A DNA stretch of 64,000 bases. It comes from Lewinellaceae bacterium (GTDB lineage Bacteria > Bacteroidota > Bacteroidia > Chitinophagales > Saprospiraceae). The notes below the pieces were generated by a model. The model was not told where the DNA came from. It worked only from the letters and a program-made list of their open reading frames with translations, and did not search any database. The stretch lies in the NCBI GenBank assembly GCA_020636325.1, contig JACJYC010000002.1, positions 310,001 through 374,000 on the forward strand. Direction: 5' to 3'. The position numbers and the translations under genes were made by a program. Position 1 is the first letter of the stretch, and the number at the start of each line of letters is the position of its first letter. Below, one piece after another: positions 61,798-64,000 of the stretch.

Positions 61798-62611
61798 CAA
61801 AGCTCCTGTTCTTCTCCTGTACCTTCCGCACCAGACGGGTAACCGTACCGCGCGGAAAAAAGCGGTGCGCATGCGCCAGCACAAAATTAACCGGGCCCGG
61901 AATGGCCACCGTCTTGCCCCGCATCAGGGCGTTGTATCCGCATACCGCTACCTCCTCAGCCGAAGAGCTGAACCAGCTGCTCGCCGTCATTTCCGGTTTG
62001 CCCACACCGACCGTCGCCTGAAAACCGGTGCGCGTCAGTCCGGGACATAACACGGTCACCAAAACCCCGGTGCCTTTCAGTTCGTTGGCGATCGCCTCCG
62101 AAAAAGACAGCACGTAGGCCTTGCTGGCATTATAGACGGCCATCAGCGGGCTGGGCTGGAAGCCGGCAACCGATGAGACATTCAAAATGTACCCGAGCCG
62201 GCGCTCCGTCATGCCTTGCAGGAACAATTTGGTCAGGTGCGTCAGGGTCAGGATATGCAGATTCAGCAGTTTGCCTTCGCGTACCCAATCCGTTTCAGCG
62301 AATGAGCCGAATATGCCGAACCCCGCGTTGTTCACCAGGATGTCAATGACCTTCCCCTGTTCAGCTACGCTGTTGTACAGGTCTTCGGCAGCCTCCTGCC
62401 GGGCGAGGTCCAGCTGGATGGTCGATATCTCAATGCCCGGATTGACCTTGTGGAGAAGCTCCCTGGCTTCGGTCAGCTCTTTCTCCCGGATATCGGCCAG
62501 CACCAGGTGGATGCCGTCTTTGGCCATGAGCCTGGCCAGTTCCAGACCGATGCCGCCGGATGCCCCGGTGATGAGCGCGGTCAGTTTTTTCGTTCCGTTG
62601 TCCATTTGCAA
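61745..62611 (-). CDS. Short-chain dehydrogenase/reductase
   Basis: 288 residues. TGASGGIGLELARLM, VNNAGFGIFGS, NVSSVAGF and YNASKAYV give the classical SDR set. It is similar in length and layout to the plus-strand SDR at 59873, and like it is paired with an epimerase, located just upstream here with 7 bp between. The 3' end runs 53 bp into the convergent epimerase gene. Confidence 0.93.
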   Translation of the reverse strand: MQMDNGTKKLTALITGASGGIGLELARLMAKDGIHLVLADIREKELTEARELLHKVNPGIEISTIQLDLARQEAAEDLYNSVAEQGKVIDILVNNAGFGIFGSFAETDWVREGKLLNLHILTLTHLTKLFLQGMTERRLGYILNVSSVAGFQPSPLMAVYNASKAYVLSFSEAIANELKGTGVLVTVLCPGLTRTGFQATVGVGKPEMTASSWFSSSAEEVAVCGYNALMRGKTVAIPGPVNFVLAHAHRFFPRGTVTRLVRKVQEKNRSFVRKGNTGLQETADRSLQ

Positions 62612-62618
62612 GAATTGT

Positions 62619-63602
62619 TCAGGTATTTTGTTTAATCCAATTCAAGGTCATCTGCACGGCGTCCTCAAAGACCATCGGGGAATACCCCAGCTCTTTTCTG
62701 GCCTTGTCGATGCTCATGCTCCAGTTTTTGGTCAGTTTATGCACGAATTCGGGGACAATAAGGGGTTTTTTACCCGTGAGGCGGGCCTTCAGCAGCTCCA
62801 GGCGTGAGAAGAGGAGCATGGGCGCCAACGGCGTATGGAATAACCGCTGCCTGCTCCCGGTCACTTCCCGCAACAGGCTGAACAGCTGATTGTAGGAAAC
62901 GTTCGTCCCGCCGAGGATATACCGCTCGCCGGACGCCCCCTTCTCCATCGCCAGAATATGGCCGTCTACCACGTCGTCGAGGTAGACGTAATTGCCGACG
63001 CTTTCTCCGTCGCCGGGGATAAACCGCCACTTGCCGTCATTGAACTGCTTGATGAGTTTCGTAACGGAATTGCTCTCATTCAGCGGCCCGGGGCCGAAGA
63101 TCCGGGTCGGATTGACCACCACGACCTTCATGCCTTTCTCCTGGTAGGAAAAAGCCAGGTGTTCGGCTTCCAGTTTGGATTTTTCGTACCAGGAAGCGAG
63201 CGGCGGGTTGTCGTAGGTTTGTTCGTCGACAGCCCTGCCGTCAGCGGGCGAATGCCCCATAACGCCGCCTGTAGAAGTGACAACCACCCGCTTTACGCCG
63301 GCTTCAGCGGCTGCATTGAACACGTTGCGCGTCCCCTCCACATTCACCAGCCGGAACCGGTCGGGGTCCTTGGCCCATACCCCCGCGTAGGCGGCCAGAT
63401 GGTAGACGGCCTCGCAACCGGCAACGGCGGCCTCCAGGCTGTCGGTATCGAGCACATCGCCCTTGAAGGTCCGGATCCCGGGATGTTCCCCGTCTTTACC
63501 CGGCGTGCGCGCCAGCGCGTGCACTTCAAAGCCCTCTTCGGCAAGTCGCCTCACCAGCGGTACGCCCACGTAACCCGTTGAGCCCGTTACCAGCACTTTC
63601 AT
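62619..63602 (-). CDS. NAD-dependent epimerase/dehydratase (dihydroflavonol reductase-like)
   Basis: 327 residues. VTGSTGYVGVPLVRRL cofactor motif, TSTGGVMGHS with active Ser/Thr and YEKSKLEAE with Tyr and Lys. The rest matches the dihydroflavonol-4-reductase-like group (NPTRIFGPG, YVYLDDVVDGHILA). The ATG overlaps the stop of the upstream CPBP gene by the ATGA type, so the three genes form one unit. Confidence 0.93.
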   Translation of the reverse strand: MKVLVTGSTGYVGVPLVRRLAEEGFEVHALARTPGKDGEHPGIRTFKGDVLDTDSLEAAVAGCEAVYHLAAYAGVWAKDPDRFRLVNVEGTRNVFNAAAEAGVKRVVVTSTGGVMGHSPADGRAVDEQTYDNPPLASWYEKSKLEAEHLAFSYQEKGMKVVVVNPTRIFGPGPLNESNSVTKLIKQFNDGKWRFIPGDGESVGNYVYLDDVVDGHILAMEKGASGERYILGGTNVSYNQLFSLLREVTGSRQRLFHTPLAPMLLFSRLELLKARLTGKKPLIVPEFVHKLTKNWSMSIDKARKELGYSPMVFEDAVQMTLNWIKQNT

Positions 63603-64000
63603 TGTAATTTCATTTCAGGGTGGAAATATAGAGAAAGCCACTCATTGCTCAAAGCCATCGCCGCATGTACCCAAAAAGCCGTCCAGATATTGCCCGTCGA
63701 CCAGGTGATCAGACAAACGACAATGCCGAAAGGGATGGCCCCGACCGACTCTTTCATCCCCTTCGGCAGGTGCGCCAGCGCGTAAACGGCCGCGTTCAGG
63801 GTCACCGCCGGTACCAGCCCGATCACAGGCGCCAGCGGCACGAACAGGATGCCGCGAAACAGGATCTCGTAGGCCAGCAGGTAAAGCGCCCAGGTCAGGC
63901 CGCTCACGGCAAGGTCCCCGTACGTCCAGTCCGTGATCCGGATCTGCGGGTACATTTCCAGATTGGAAGGCTTGCGCGCATTGAAAAAATTGAGCGCAAT
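63599..64000 (-). CDS. CPBP family intramembrane metalloprotease (partial)
   Basis: 134 residues visible; the frame is open through the right edge, so the N-terminus is missing. Motifs of the CPBP/Abi family remain: YEILFRGILFVPL (motif 1, with Glu and Arg), YALAHLPKG (motif 2 His) and HAAMALSNE (motif 3). The protease cleaves substrates inside the membrane; the family is linked to protein secretion and bacteriocin resistance. Its stop overlaps the next gene's start (ATGA). Confidence 0.85.
   Translation of the reverse strand: MALNFFNARKPSNLEMYPQIRITDWTYGDLAVSGLTWALYLLAYEILFRGILFVPLAPVIGLVPAVTLNAAVYALAHLPKGMKESVGAIPFGIVVCLITWSTGNIWTAFWVHAAMALSNEWLSLYFHPEMKLQ

Overview
The window looks like chromosome of a fairly GC-rich Bacteroidota, most likely a Saprospiria/Lewinella-type bacterium. 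The evidence is a C-terminal type IX secretion sorting domain on a BNR-repeat protein, a SusC-like TonB plug lipoprotein, promoters of the Bacteroidota form (TTTG, about 20 bp, TAnnTTTG), few obvious Shine-Dalgarno sites, and many secreted hydrolases and lipoproteins. This placement is inference from gene content; no rRNA or tRNA gene was seen.

Layout. 1-5365 (minus): a planctomycete-type cytochrome system made of a DUF1549/DUF1553 cytochrome protein, a Tat-exported DUF1501 protein and a membrane cytochrome-LRR protein cut by the left edge. 5514-12579 (plus): a T9SS-exported BNR protein, a Gfo/Idh/MocA oxidoreductase, a penicillin-acylase-type hydrolase and a sugar isomerase-like TIM barrel. 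12599-14609: a DUF3293 protein and an ATP-dependent DNA ligase. 14717-17063: an ECF sigma factor, an XRE regulator and a thioredoxin-SPOR fusion. 17560-26134 (plus): HutI, an ECF sigma/anti-sigma/unknown exported protein operon ending at a clear terminator, ThiL, an M28/glutaminyl cyclase lipoprotein, CysE, CysM and a plug-only lipoprotein. 26340-40835: a TPR-CHAT protein, a CocE/NonD hydrolase, a small cytosolic protein, a large BNR exoprotein, HldE-type adenylyltransferase, an M20 amidohydrolase and a beta-helix exoprotein. 41078-44729: a membrane protein, an AraC regulator, a flavin monooxygenase and two possible small ORFs.

44.8-51.5 kb is an accessory island. All its genes lie on the minus strand, they are short and mostly unrecognised, their base composition changes from gene to gene, one is a wreck full of frameshifts, and the boundaries carry attC-like hairpins with GTTATAC, GTTATGC or GTTAAAT cores. 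A 210-bp direct repeat occurs twice. This resembles an integron cassette cluster without an integrase (CALIN) and is the best candidate for something unusual here. A truncated copy of one island gene lies outside, at about 40.85 kb.

51681-59753 (plus): GatA-type amidase, a membrane protein, then the Anbu locus (circularly permuted ATP-grasp, alpha-E, Anbu peptidase, transglutaminase) and a cation diffusion facilitator. 59873-64000: two SDR + epimerase modules facing each other, the second followed upstream by a CPBP protease cut by the right edge.

A second theme is the intergenic space: arrays of 7-, 8-, 10- and 36-bp units recur at distant places, often in opposite orientation, and several are interrupted by related palindromic modules. 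One decamer array runs right up to the hldE start codon.
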